Source of the DNA: Enoplolaimus lenunculus
Lineage: Eukaryota > Nematoda > Enoplea > Enoplida > Thoracostomopsidae
Length of the DNA: 64,000 nucleotides
Direction: 5' to 3'
NCBI GenBank assembly: GCA_030248215.1
Contig: JASANG010002875.1
Location: 62,001 to 126,000 of the forward strand
Shown here piece by piece: positions 1-11,640 of this stretch; position 1 is the stretch's first letter, and each line of letters starts with the position of its first letter. Position numbers and translations under genes: made by a program. The notes below the pieces were generated by a model, which was not told the DNA's origin, did not search any database, and saw only the letters and a list, made by a program, of their open reading frames with translations.

Positions 1-556
1 TTAATAATTATTGAAATAATTTAAAAAGTCCTAATTTTGTCTTGTCAATTAAGCTAATATGCAAATTAGCTATTAGCTAACTATTCAATTATCGGTTTTG
101 GATATTTGTAAACAATTTATTCCAAATTTCTCGCACCTAAAACCCTTTAGTACCGAAATTATATTGCTTCTAACTGTAACAATTAGTGAAATATTGTAAA
201 AAGTCCTAATTTAGGCTTATAAACTATGCTAATATGCAAATTATCTCTTAGCTAACTGCTCAATTATCGGTTTTGGGGGTTTGTAAACAGTCTACGCGGA
301 TTTCTCGCATCCAAAAACCCTTTAATGCTAAAATTAGATTGCTTCTAACTGTAATTAAAGTTTTAAAACCCCAATGCGAGGTTAACACCCCAGGATAAAT
401 GGCTTTGAAACAAAAAAAAGTTTATCGAAATCGGTTCAGCCGTTCCTGAGATTCTTTTCGGACGGACAGACGGACATCCACCTTTCGACCCTCAAGTACA
501 AAACATAAAACGCTTCGCGAAACTCCGAGCTTCGCTCGGAGTTTCGCTTCGGTCAA
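1..556 (-). mobile_element. TA-flanked element with GC-rich hairpin and tandem units (copy A1, cut by window edge)
   Basis: The right border reads as the complement of TTGACCGAAGC next to a TA at 557-558. Just inside (about 511-552) is a GC-rich inverted repeat built from GAAACTCCGAGC and its complement. Positions 1-360 hold two copies of a unit of about 175 bp, in the opposite orientation to the copy at 37555-38494. The other end lies outside the window. Family assignment rests on comparison with the copies at 11320, 16409 and 37555. TA duplication suggests a Tc1/mariner-type transposase in trans, which is inference. Confidence 0.6.
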
Positions 557-1197
557 TAACAAACCGATACTCCATGTAACACCAAGCTAGGCTGCTGTTG
601 GACTCAATAAGCGCACAGGAGTAGAGCATGTCATATGCGAAAAATTTGCTGAATCTTGAGCCTCAGCATTCACTGGTTCGAAATGTTACAAAACCTATCA
701 CCAACTGGTGATAAGTGCTATACATACATTTGAGAATACGGGCATAAAGTTCGATAAAAGTGTGGGAAAGGGACAACAACGGTATGATAATTGCAAATAC
801 AAAAATTAAATTATACTTCAACATCAATTTTAACACACAGCGCGACGAAGGTTATGTAACACCAATACAAAACATACGAGAATAGTGCGGGTTGCACTAT
901 GGCCGGCGGACGTCGCCGCGCGTCAGGTTAAAAATCTCTTTTAGCACGACGCGTTGTATCACGCATCGCTTTCAAATATATAAATTGAACCTGTGACATG
1001 CAACATCGCATGCTCGCACCGGCACTGTGAACTGTAAAGTATAGCATAACCGCAACATTTAACAAAAACAACACTTCATTGCACGTTACCAACAGAAAAC
1101 TAACCTAATACGCATTACACGATCAACGCACGAAAACATAACTAAAACGTCATGTTATTTTAAGTAGAACTACATACAACCAAAGTTAAAACACAAT
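557..1197. other. Intergenic, no gene seen
   Basis: No open frame or splice-flanked exon could be supported. A short GC-rich patch at about 900-930 stands out from the AT-rich surroundings but has no recognised feature. Confidence 0.5.
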
Positions 1198-1558
1198 GGC
1201 TGGGTTTCTGAAATCTTACATAAGTACTTACTTAAGTTATGCTTAAGTAAATTACTTAAGTAGCAGACTTAAATACTTAGCTTGTTGAACAAAAACAATT
1301 AAATGCCTAAATTGAACCAGTGTCTTAACCAGTAAGTCTTAATTTTGCTTTATTTTAAGAGGCCGGATCAGTCTACAATCTCAGTTACACTAAGGTTAAA
1401 GCACCTAGACTGCTAGTCTGTAAAACATCAAAATTGGTTAGTGAATAAGTATTTACTTTAACTTAAGCACGTTTTAGAAACGGTAAAATGTCTAAGTAAA
1501 TTCTTAGCACATACTTAAGTATAAAGTTGCACTTAAGTAGGGTTTCAAAACCATAACC
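1198..1558. mobile_element. Inverted-repeat element, first member of a tandem pair
   Basis: Begins GGCTGGGTTTCTGAAATC and ends with a degenerate complement (GGTTTCAAAACCATAACC), with AT on both sides (1196-1197 and 1559-1560). The sub-terminal region is packed with ACTTAAGT-type palindromes. It is followed directly by a second diverged copy. AT duplication with GGCTGGG ends would fit an ISL2EU-like element, but the class is uncertain. Confidence 0.55.
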
Positions 1559-1560
1559 AT

Positions 1561-1935
1561 TGACTGTGTTTCTGAAATCTTACTTCTTAAATATTTACTT
1601 AAACTATGCTTAAGTAATTACTTAAGTCATCGACTTAAGTAAATAATTGGCTTTTTAAATAAAAACAAATTAATGCTAATTTTGAACCAGTGTCGTAACA
1701 AGAAAGTCTTAATTGTAGTTTATATTAAAAGGCACAAGCAGCCTACAATCTCAGTTAGACCAAGACCAAGGTTAAAACACCTGAATCGATAGTCTGTAAC
1801 ATATCAAATTAACTCAGTGTTTTAAGGTTTTACTTAATTTAAGTACGCTTTTCGAAACGGTTAATTAGCTAACTAAAGGCTTAACACATTCTCAAGTAAG
1901 AAATCGTACTTAAGTAAGGTTCCAAAAACCCAGCC
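1561..1935. mobile_element. Inverted-repeat element, second member of a tandem pair
   Basis: Starts with a diverged form of the same end (TGACTGTGTTTCTGAAATC) and ends AAAACCCAGCC followed by AT at 1936-1937. The body is alignable over its length with 1198-1558, including the motif TGAACCAGTGTC and the ACTTAAGT-type palindromes. The two copies share the central AT, so this is either an insertion beside an existing copy or a tandem duplication. Confidence 0.55.
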
Positions 1936-2596
1936 ATTACGACATATCTACACACAACACAAATTTTTTTTGCCAAAAACCTAAACATCTATTACTTAAA
2001 CAATTTATGTAACGACGGAACAAGCCTATCAGTCCTCTGTGATACGACTTTGGTCGCAAACTTAAAAGTATTATAATGATGTTTGTACATAAAAATCATG
2101 GTTGTACGTATATGTATTTACATTGCATTTTTGATCAAGTACAACAAAAATAGAAAATAATTCCGTCAAAAAAGACTGCGGCTGACATGAGTTTTCTCTG
2201 CTAAAACTTTCAAGGTTCTAACAGTTTCCAATGTTTACGTATTGAAGTTCAGAAAAACAGTGAATTCTACATAGCTCTAACATGCAATCCCATCTTAGTG
2301 CAGAACAGTTTTCGTCAATTATAAAGAATTCTAAGGTATAGCGTGTTTATGTGATGCCGTATGCAGAAAGATATAGGTCTATATAAGTAGTTATAGCCGG
2401 GGCTATAACTACTTATACATCAAATTTAGCTGTGATGATGATTCATTGACATGTTTGAATTTTTAAACAGAAAAAATTTCGTGAGTTTGCACAGCGAAAC
2501 GATAAATATTGCACACTGATAATGTTTAAAACTATATATTTTGGGACTAGTACACGCAGTCGTTGACAACGCTATGTCTATATTATATGCGTGAAT

Positions 2597-2904
2597 CAGG
2601 GTGCAACCTGAATTCTGATTCCGATTGCACAATCAACAGAAATCGGAATTTTCAAATTTTAATTTTAATACTATTTCTTGTGATACGTTACATAAAAATT
2701 CTGTATCATTTATCTATTAAATTGCTTCCGATGAGTTAACTTATCTATAATTGATTGTGGTTTAGCTTTCCAGAACCAGAAATCATCGCCATTGTGTTCA
2801 TGCTACGCGTTTGAAAATTGATGCCAGCCTACAGACGATCACAAAACTTCTAGTTCCGATTCCGAATCCAATTCCAGTATAATCCACTTCCGCTTTGCAC
2901 CATG
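2597..2904. mobile_element. hAT MITE, GATTCCG-array subfamily
   Basis: Left end CAGGGTGCAACC and right end TTTGCACCATG are flanked by an exact 8-bp duplication GCGTGAAT (2589-2596 and 2905-2912), the size made by hAT transposases. The sub-terminal sequence iterates GATTCCG-like hexamers. The interior matches 34765-35138 and the fragments near 18074 and 22960. Confidence 0.8.
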
Positions 2905-3426
2905 GCGTGAATATGCGGATCATGAAACAGAACAAGATGAAAGACATAGAACACAAACGGATTAATCATTGCATGTACATAAAAAATTCTTAGTTAGTTC
3001 GGAAGAATACAACAGATCATATCTTTTCTAGAAATTAACCACCATATATGGTCGTAACAAGGCATTTGATTTTGACCTGTTGTTTACTACTGTTTCTAAT
3101 AAATTTCTTAGACATCGGCTACACGTTAGCCTTAATGAGACTGGCTTAGCAGGCAGTTGTTAAATTAGCACGAAGCTTATTTTTATGCGCTTATTAACAC
3201 GATGCCCAAACAGCTGAAAATTAAAAAATACTTTCCATGCTATAAACTAGGTACAATCTTTTAAACAAACACAAAAATTCAACACTGTATAAGCAGCACG
3301 GGGCGTAGCCAGGGATTTGGAAACTATGCATTACGTTCTATTAAGATTGCCAAGCGAGGTTTTCTGTGTTACCAGCTAAAACCGTTGCTAAAGAAACCAT
3401 GATAAAAATAACACATCGACCGCTAT
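2905..3426. other. 3' flank of the acyltransferase gene
   Basis: Non-coding sequence downstream of the LCLAT1-like stop codon. No clear poly(A) signal was picked out and no other feature is seen. Confidence 0.4.
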
Positions 3427-6400
3427 TTAGAGCTCTTTTTTCTCTAAGCTGCAATCTTTTTTCCACAAATAAATTTCCAGAAACTCAACCCCTCCAAATA
3501 TTAACGATATAGCGACAAAGCTAGCAACTGCAAGTGTAACGTAGATTTTCATCCAAAAATACTGATAAATTAGAACTACCCATATGGCACACGCAGATGT
3601 CCAGTACGCGAAATTCGCGTATAAATACAACCGTTGAGCTTTGGTCAACGGCAGAAGCTCGCTACCCGGAAACATTTTGATAGTAGACGCCGTGTCAACC
3701 CTATCTGTTTCGCCTCCTACATTTGTTCTAAGCTCCTTGAGAGTTTCATGTGCTATTCCATTTTGTTGTCCACCTGCGATGTGAACATCTGATTCGCTTG
3801 AACTATAAAATCTACTCAATAACTTTTCTTTTTCAGCAAATCTAGCTTCGCACCACGAGCTCAATCCTATGTCATCTGTCGGAACCTTCGAAATGTCGAA
3901 GCGGGTAATATGAAAACCAATATGAAACGAATTTCGTCCAGCCAAAAAATGAGACTCACGGTCAACAATCTGGTCTCCGTAGCCAATAGAGACATCATAT
4001 ACTGAATTTAAGTAGTTATCTAAAAATAACATCGTGTGACAAAATGATCAAAAATACTAAACCAGAGCGGAATGACACAATAGAAACATAGGCAATACTA
4101 CAGGGGAGCTGTATAGGTTGAAATATAACGTCGCGCTACAATAATTTAAATAAATTCTTAAGGTTTTCTGCATCACAAATACATGTATAATTGCTCAGTT
4201 TTATCGTATTATGCAACTGCTCAGTTTTATCTGATTATGCAACTGCTCAATGATATATATTATAGCTATTAACAATTTTCTACAGACCTTTTGTGGTTTG
4301 TTTTATCGTTGTTGTTGTTGTCTAACAAACAAAGTTTCGCATACCTGTCCGCAGTTTCTGCACAAGTGTCACAAAGCCTGTCGTTCTGGGATGTAAAACA
4401 AAATTGTATGACGGCAAGCCTTGTTTTGCTGCAAATGAGTCACTTTTCGCTTTCGAATAACTAGTTAAATTGGTGCCTTCCGGGAAAAATAGAATCTGAA
4501 ATAAAAACATTTACAATAGAGACTGCAAGTTAACTGAGATATTAGCATTAAACGAAGCGATGATAAAACTAAAACGCTACTACTTTTCTTCAGGAATTGT
4601 GTTTGTTTTTGAGTTATCCAGTTGGGCTCTATTGAGCCCACCAGCCAGTACAAAAACATGATTCATGATTTCTTGAACGGGACCAAGAAAAATTTTCTGG
4701 ATATAGCATAGACGCAATCGCCGAACGCAACAAGAACGTTTGAATATTAGATTTTTAAATAACTCTAGCTCTGCGCACTTTCGTCCCGTTATTGCCGTGA
4801 TTTCGATTGTATAGCGAATATTCGCGACGAACATCTGCAAAAAGCTATAAATGTTTGTTTTTGTCAAAATCTGAGGCGGGTTCAGTTTAAAAAAACGAGA
4901 CCGAGACCCAACCAACCGAGAACGAGACTTCGGATCTCGGTCTCGATCAATTTTTAACGATAAGCGAAGATAAAATTAAGATTTTTAACACAACTTTTGA
5001 AGGCTCGGAACAAATCACACTGTTACAAAACACCCTCGGTACAATCCCTAATTCAGAGCTATAGTGTTGTTTTAGCTCCCAAGCAAACCGAATAGACTGG
5101 AAAAGTTTTTAACATAGCGTGACGTTATAAATACGGATGACCCATAATTTTTTAAACGATGCCTTAAATCCTTTAAACGCGAAAATAAATCGATTCGTGC
5201 TTTGCCACACTAAAATCAAAGTGTTTTGGGTTTCTATTCAAAAATAGAATTTTGTGTAACCAGAGGGGTCATTCTGTTTCTCAAATCGCTGTATAACCAA
5301 GTTGCGGTGCTCCACAATCGTTCGCTGTCTGTGTTGGCAGGCGAAATGCGCAAGTACTTCCGGGCCAAAGCTGCGATCGAAGTAAAATTTTTGTGATTGT
5401 TTATCGCTTTTTCACCTCTTTGGCCTCGGTTTAAAAACCACCGAGACTGAAAAAACGAAACCAAGACCAAGACCGACACCGTGACCAGCCAAATCTCGAG
5501 GTTTGCCGAGACCGTCCATCCCTGCATGTCATTCTTTCAAATTTCACAAACTTTGCTAATTATAAAAACAAAGTCGATTGATGCTTAATTTTTCGCTTCT
5601 ATTCGCTTGAGGCTACTCTTGAACTATTACGGTGACAGTAACTGACTCAAAACGTATACTAGAACTAGGGATCGACCGGATATCCGGTTCCGGTTTAATA
5701 TCCAGCAAAATCCGACATCCATATCCGGTTCCAGTATCCGGTATAAACCTACCGGATACCGAATATTTGTGGTTGTGTGGTTCTAACTATCATAAAACTG
5801 TTTTTGCACGACAAAATTCTAGATATTTTGAAGCGACTGTAATTTCGAGCAATTCATGAATGGATACTGACAATCCATATATACGGATTTTTGTACGACT
5901 CAAATAGTTCCAACAGTGTATAAATTTAGATCCTATATCCGGTTAACATACGGCTCTGGTTCCGGTGCAAAATTCAATATCCGGCTCCGGTTCCGGCATC
6001 CGGTAAAATTGATATCCCGTCGATTCCTGACTAGAACCTAGAACAGTTATTATCGAATAAAAATATATTTACATATATACAAGCTGCAAGCAAACAAATA
6101 ATCATATACTTTGAAAAATCAACTTCCAAGACACAAGTAACAAACCTTACATTACGGAACAACACCATCTGCGTGATCACCAGTGATGTAACCGCGATTA
6201 CATACCTGATAATGTTTTCCAGTTGTAACAAAATAACACGCCACATCTTCTAAAACACGTTTATCTTTCGTCCAGTCTCTGAACAAGAATGAAAACGCGT
6301 TGCACTCCATTGCCCAACCTGAAGATTAGAAAAGAATATATGCCACAACGCTGATTACATTTATTATTATTATGTGAGCATAAAGTTGAACGGGAAAAGC

Positions 6401-7794
6401 AAAATCGAAAACAGCTTTTCACTGTTTATAATCTCAAAAAAATTTTAGTGACCAAAATCAAGATTCTTATGTATTGTTCTAATTGTGTGCTCCGAGAAAC
6501 CCATAGTGTGCTGGAAATACCTATTACATTTTTTCATGCTACAAAGAAGGAACTATATATTGTTTCTGCGTCTGTTTTCAGCTGGTGCAGGTTTTGTGTC
6601 GTGAGTTGAATCGAGTGATCATAAAAACAGTCTCATTCACGATTGTTATGATGTTCAAATTTAACACTTGGCTAACGACCCAGCTTGAAAGTCAATTAGA
6701 TCTGGCCGTTATGCACAATATAGTGAAGGTATTTACCGGCACCAGGAATATACTTCAGATCTGATTTCAGAGTAATCTTCTCTGAGTTCAAAATTGAGGG
6801 ATCGTGACGGTAAAGCAAAGCCCACAAATATAACCAATCCAATCGAGTTCGATGATTCATAATGATAACCGAGCTTTCAGTATGACGAAATTTCGGACAC
6901 TCAGGATTGGTATATACCTTTAGGTTATGCATAACCTCAAGCATACCCTAAACAAAACAACCGCATTAAATTAACAGTTCCAATAGCCAGGATGCAACCG
7001 GAATTACAATTTACCGGAACCGGAATTTGAAAATTTTACCGGAACCGGAACCGGAAAGTGAAAAATGCATTTCACCAAAAATTCCATTTTAATCGTATTT
7101 TTTGCTCTATTATTTGTGAAACAACCTTAGTCGAACATAGGTACTTATTTTATTTGTTGTATTTTAGATTTTCGTCGTCGACTGGAGTGAAATCCACCAT
7201 CAATGGCTTAGATTCGGAGTACAAGTGGCTTTCAAAAGAGATTCTTAAAAATTAGCAAAGTTAAGAAAACGGCAGAATTATGACACCGGAATTTTTAAAT
7301 CCGGAAAAATGTACCGGAACCGGAAGGTGAAAAAATGCCGGAACCGGAATTCCGGTTGCACCCTGCCGATAGCTCACATGCTCAAAAAATAATATAAAAA
7401 GCATCAAATTGTGCTAATTACCTTTTGTTTACTTTCAAACACTTTTCCACTGCATGTTATCTATATACATATATACGCATACTTTTCAACTAAACCACGC
7501 AATGCAAACAACTAACAAAAACAGTTAATATGATACGTCTAACCAAAACGTAAATATACAAAAATTACAGCGAAGTAAGAAGTATAATTTTATGTCGAAC
7601 TATTTAGTACTTACTGCAGGAAATACCAGCCAGAATCCTACAATATAGTCAGCAATGCGACGCCAAATCCGGTAATTAAGTACAAGCACCGGCAGCAGCG
7701 GAAACAACATAAAGATAGCTCCCAATAACGCAGACAAAAACATCAAAAATACAAATAAGCAATTGACAAAACATTGCTTGTTGAGGACTCTCAT
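3427..7794 (-). CDS. LCLAT1: Lysocardiolipin acyltransferase 1-like (AGPAT family), 5 coding exons
   Basis: Acyl-CoA:lysophospholipid acyltransferase of the ER or mitochondria-associated membrane; the family remodels cardiolipin and phosphatidylinositol. Exons on the minus strand are 7794-7615, 6947-6737, 6318-6206, 4495-4345 and 4019-3427. All are bounded by AG/GT, the frame is continuous, and they give 415 residues, close to human LCLAT1 (414). Visible features are an N-terminal hydrophobic segment (about 8-35), the acyltransferase HX4D motif in NHRTRLDW (His92, Asp97), the motif-III sequence FFPEGTN (about 171-177), the family-typical VLHPRTTGF, and C-terminal hydrophobic segments (exon 5). 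The start is the ATG at 7794, whose product aligns with the human N-terminus; upstream in-frame sequence has no earlier ATG. Introns hold MITEs at 6988-7365 and 5666-6029 and a hAT transposase remnant at about 4880-5530. I see no break in the coding exons. Family assignment is confident; LCLAT1 rather than a close AGPAT paralogue is likely from the C-terminal match. Confidence 0.93.
4880..5530 (-). mobile_element. Degraded hAT transposon with transposase C-terminal fragment
   Basis: Minus-strand sequence at about 5240-5380 encodes ALARKYLRISPANTDSERLW followed by a segment ending in LRNRMTPL, the dimerisation region typical of hAT transposases (SERLFS...RRNRL in relatives). The ends carry GAGACCGAGAC-type hexamer arrays, and the right border CCATCCCTG resembles a hAT terminus. 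The rest of the transposase is missing or unrecognisable, so it is a dead relic inside LCLAT1 intron 3. MITE-like relatives of the same CTCGGT array lie near 18870-19230, 38660-38800 and 41240-41310. Confidence 0.6.
5666..6029. mobile_element. hAT MITE, ATCCGG-array subfamily
   Basis: Left end TAGGGATCGACCGGATATCC and right end GTCGATTCCTG are flanked by the exact 8-bp duplication ACTAGAAC (5658-5665 and 6030-6037). Sub-terminal ATCCGG/TTCCGG hexamers are repeated at both ends. It lies in LCLAT1 intron 3. Confidence 0.8.
6988..7365. mobile_element. hAT MITE, CCGGTT-array subfamily
   Basis: Ends CAGGATGCAACCGGAATT and AATTCCGGTTGCACCCTG, with near-exact 8-bp duplication CCAATAGC/CCGATAGC. The interior is the reverse complement of the copy at 50839-51180. 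The short open frame inside (7058-7255) is shared with that copy and is not a gene. It is in LCLAT1 intron 1. Confidence 0.82.
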
Positions 7795-10190
7795 GTTTGG
7801 CGAAATCACAGCGTAGGAATCGAAATTATTACGCGTTCAGGACATGACTAAACTCACCGGATTATTATTCTGTTGCCTGAAATAAGATGTTCGTACATAC
7901 TTATATATTACGGCGAGAAAAACATCCTCTCGAAATACAAACAGTTTTAGACACATTTGGATAAAACATACTAACGTTATGGTTTCCTGTGCAAAATGCA
8001 ACGGTAAAATATTGCTGAATACTACGGAAATTTTTATGAAAACAAAACTGTGTCGGTTGATAAGTAAAAAAGCGATCCAATGCGTTTTTCTGAATGGGAC
8101 ACAAGTGCTTTGGACGCCCGCCTACAAAATTTTTAGTCTTGTTGACATTATTGCACTGTATTTTATCTTGCCAGCAGCACGCGTGTCGACATATAGTTGA
8201 CGAGAAAAGTAGTCGGAGAGGTGGAATCTTGGTGCAGCGGTAGAGCGTTCTCTAGAAAACCGATCCTTCGCTGGCTGTTAAACTTTGGGCTGAAATATAA
8301 CCCTTCAAACAGATTATAAGGATCAGATTTTCACCCTAGCTAAGCATTTCTTCGTCAAATATAAGCACTCTGCTATTTGAATAAGTGAGCAAGCAAAAAT
8401 GCGCTGCAAGTCCAAAAATAAATGACAAAACTATTGATATAACAAATACTAACGGGTCATTTAGAAGTTTATTATAGAATTTCTCAGTGACTATTTTGTC
8501 AGTGGCTGGGTAAGGGAGACACGGTTTAATAGTTATTTCAAGGAACTGTAATTAAATACGCTTCAATGTTGATTAGTTTTTGTTCAATTAGGCTATAGGA
8601 ATATTTTCATGCTACTGTTTTTACGGCACTGATCTACACATTGTCCACGTTATTTGAAACAAGCCACCTTTCTAGAGCGGCCAAAAATTTTCAGGAGGGG
8701 CATTCAAAGGTTTACACTCACATATCTACTTAAGCCTCTTTTACAAGTTAAAGACTAAAATCTCTTCAGGACCCATAATATCAAATGCGTGTCATCTAAC
8801 ACCGGTTTATTGTAGGTTTCCAAATTTAGGAATACGTGCGGTTATAGGTGTCAGCAAATTTGCGCCATAGCAGGGTCATCAAGTTTAAAAAATCATAAAA
8901 ACTAATACGCTTGATAGTTATCCCGAACTGGTGAGGCGTGCTAGACACGTTTGAAAATACGTCCGATGCCAACGATATTCATGTCTGTGCAACAAACTCA
9001 ATTTTTGGAAATTGTTTAGCTAGGCGTGGTGTTATTTGTTGTACCTTCGCGAAATTTATCTATCAACTTTTCAAGGTTGTTATTTCAAATATGTTTTAAT
9101 CATTTGTGAAATCTTCTGCTGAGCACATCTGTAATTCTTATTTTGTGTTTATAAGTACGTTATTACAATGCGTAATTTAATTTTAGAAATTACAATGCGT
9201 AATTTAATTTTACAAATAAAGTAACTGCTTTAATATATTGATTCTAGTACGATTGTTTCAGTTGAGGTGTGCGTGCGTCTTATGAAATCCTTAAGCCTCG
9301 TCACTCACGTTTCATTGACTGCGGTTAGTATCGCTCGTGCACTAAGTAGTCCAATTAAAATTCAATTTTTTGCACGCTTAGAAATTACCCGTCCGCGTTT
9401 ATAATACATTGGTAACTACGTATTCAAATAATTAAGGATAGGGATATAGGGACTACAGGACCGGCGAGTTCTTCCAACTCTGGTCTTAGTCTGCAGGTTT
9501 GATCTCCGATTTATGTTTTTGACGCTCGTCGAACTCGCTTTAATAAATCAACCCGGGGTTAACGAATACTGATGCAAGTAACGAAACAACATCATAAGAA
9601 ACACAGATACACTTAAGTTGTAAACCACTCGCTAAATTAGATTTAAGTCCATTGGAATCTAAATCGGATATTAAGCACACAATTGAGAAGTTGTTTTTTC
9701 GTTTTTTCTGATTTTTTACTGAAAAGAGGAAAAGTGGTTTCTTCCGGGAAAACTCCCAATTTCATGTAGCTTCTAGAAAATCCTAAATATCGTATTTTTC
9801 ACTAATGACATGACGGCAACTAATAAAGCCGCAACGGTTCTGATGTTCGAATATAATCCTTTTATTCGACCGTCGAGGGAGCAGCGGCATGGACCGCTCA
9901 CATGAAATGTTCAAAAATAGTACGATACAACATGTTGTTTAAAGAAAAGACGACACTTTTAATTATTTAGTGGAGTCACGGTTATATAAAAACCCAGACC
10001 TTATTATATTAGTACCTGTAAAATGCGGATAGCAGGCAAAATAAACCGCAGACCGATGCTACACATCGGTTAAAACACTATGTGCCTTTACATGCAGCAG
10101 CAGTAAAAACTTGAAAGAACCAAGATACATGGTGTAATGTTGAGGTTGTTATAATACATAAAAACCTGAAAAACTTAGCAGCTGATTGTG
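7795..10190. other. Intergenic, between the acyltransferase gene and the next gene
   Basis: No supported gene. Notable only for a weak tRNA-like A box at about 8228-8245 without a convincing B box, and a short direct duplication at 9163-9213. Confidence 0.4.
9163..9213. repeat. Short tandem duplication, about 26 bp twice
   Basis: The word TTACAATGCGTAATTTAATT with its following bases occurs twice back to back. No function inferred. Confidence 0.6.
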
Positions 10191-10330
10191 AGGCGGCATG
10201 GCTCAGCGGCGACGCGCTGGACTGAGATTCTGTCGGTCATGGGTCATGGGATCGAAACCTTTTAAGAATTTCCGTCATTCTCAGCTGCAAGAACAACTGA
10301 AATTTGAACCGTCGTGCCCTAGCCAACCCA
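10190..10330 (+). mobile_element. tRNA-derived SINE-like sequence
   Basis: TGGCTCAGCGG resembles a tRNA A box, and GGGATCGAAACC about 50 bases later resembles a B box. The segment does not fold as a full tRNA by eye, so a SINE head or tRNA pseudogene is more likely than a working tRNA. Confidence 0.35.
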
Positions 10331-10408
10331 ACTTATGACAGGTACCCTATGCAAACTATATTATTATAGTACGCATATTCTATATTTTTATTTTGTAAGT
10401 TCGCTTGT

Positions 10409-10783
10409 TTGACTAACCTCGACACTTTGCAATACATGAATATATATAAATGGCGCTATTGGTTTCAGGTTGAATGCGGAAACATACAATGTGCAAAAGA
10501 TGGAGTTCCCGTTCCATTAAAGGTGACACTCTCGCTTTGGAATGATAACGTTGTTTGGTTGTTTTATCTCAATAATAGAGCTGCACTGGAGTATTCTGAT
10601 TCGCTGTGTGGTTCAACCAAATCGTTGAAAGTGGTACGTTTGGACACCTTGTACCGCTGCGGTAAAAATTTCGGCGCTGGTCCAACCAACTCTAATATGC
10701 AATGTGAATATAATGACCACGTCGAGCATCAGTTTACTTTGATTTTAAGTTTGTTTGAAAATTATTTTAAAGAATACGTTTGA
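10409..10783 (+). CDS. Open frame of unknown status, possible exon
   Basis: A 124-codon open frame. Only part may be coding: a good acceptor (GGTTTCAG) ends at 10468 and possible donors occur at about 10522 (AAAG/GTGACA) and 10635 (AAAGTG/GTACGT). The intervening peptide includes VECGNIQCAKDGVPVPLK and SLWNDNVVWLFYLNN, a composition unlike the surrounding repeats. I do not recognise it. It could be an exon of the unknown gene downstream, a remnant of another gene, or chance. Confidence 0.25.
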   Translation: MTNLDTLQYMNIYKWRYWFQVECGNIQCAKDGVPVPLKVTLSLWNDNVVWLFYLNNRAALEYSDSLCGSTKSLKVVRLDTLYRCGKNFGAGPTNSNMQCEYNDHVEHQFTLILSLFENYFKEYV

Positions 10784-10930
10784 ACTCGAACAGAAACGCA
10801 GTCGAAAACGCAGCGAAAATTGTGAGAAAGTCTTTGTTTGCAACTTACTGCGTTTAAGTTATTATATAAATGTATTGGGGCCAAATTTTTGACTGTTCAA
10901 TTACAAGTGCTACACACTTTTCAGAAATAT

Positions 10931-10973
10931 ATGTGTTGTGAAACCAACGCTGATCTGCGGAAAATTCTTCTGG
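10931..10973 (+). CDS. Candidate first coding exon of the unknown gene
   Basis: ATG at 10931 opens a short frame (MCCETNADLRKILL plus one base) ending at a strong donor, CTGG/GTAAGT. A polypyrimidine-AG acceptor (ACTTTTCAG) ends 6 bases before the ATG, an arrangement shared with ALG2 (9 bases) and TOMM40 (24 bases). It could begin the gene whose later exons lie at 13781-20636, but at least one linking exon in 10974-13780 was not found, so the connection is inference. Confidence 0.35.
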
Positions 10974-11039
10974 GTAAGTTTATCGCTATTCATAACACAA
11001 ACGAATGTTAAAAAACCAGAAAAACATTTCGACTATAAT

Positions 11040-11280
11040 TTTGATTTATAAAAGTTTTGGTCGGTGTTGTAAATGTTTGCTTGTGCCCGTGTACGTTCAC
11101 AATCTTTAACTAGGTTAGAATCGTACTACAACGCTTTAAAATCTGATAATAATGGCCACTGTTATTTTAGGGGCGTAACAGTTATCTCAGCGTATTTCTA
11201 AGCCTAATCGAAAATAATAGCTTTATCCTACACCTACTCATTTTATCTGCATAAGAAAAACTGAATGGCCTTAAAAGAAA
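11040..11280 (+). repeat. Dispersed repeat containing TTAGGC-like tract (fragment)
   Basis: Shares the segment around GGGGCGTAACAGTTATCTCA and TATTTCTAAGCCTAA with sequences near 18670-18850, 32440-32590 and (opposite strand) 54530-54680. The hexamer CCTAAG is part of this repeat. Confidence 0.5.
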
Positions 11281-11319
11281 CATGATCCAAACAAATATTG
11301 CCACTGAGAATAAAGTATA

Positions 11320-11640
11320 TTGAGCGCAGCGAAACTCCGAGCGAAGCGCGGAGTTTCGCGAAGCGTTTTATGTTTGGTACACTGGGGTCGAAAGGTTGAT
11401 GTCTGTCCGTCCTAAAAGAATCTCAGGAACAGCTGAACCGATTTTAATAAACTTTTTTTGTTTGAAAGCCAATTATCTTGGGGTGATAACCTCGCGCTGG
11501 GGTGTTAAAATTTTAAGCAGTTTATTAGGTACTGGTTAATTTGCATAATTAGTTAAGCCTAAATTAGGACTTTCTACATTTTTTCACTAATTTTTACAGT
11601 TACAAGCAATCTAATTTCAGCATTAAACTGGTTTTGGGAA
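11320..11640 (+). mobile_element. TA-flanked hairpin element (copy A2, truncated)
   Basis: TA then TTGAGCGCAGCGAAACTCC, the GC-rich hairpin, then the conserved GAACAGCTGAACCGATTTTA segment and one partial tandem unit. The right end was not found. Same family as 37555-38494. Confidence 0.6.

Noticed and set aside
7058-7255. Open frame encoding a 65-residue peptide, apparently repeated at 50928-51116
   Set aside because: Both lie inside copies of the same hAT MITE; the similarity reflects the transposon, not a protein family.
8221-8290. tRNA gene suggested by TGGTGCAGCGGTAGAGCG
   Set aside because: Only an A-box-like sequence is present; no B box or paired stems could be seen.
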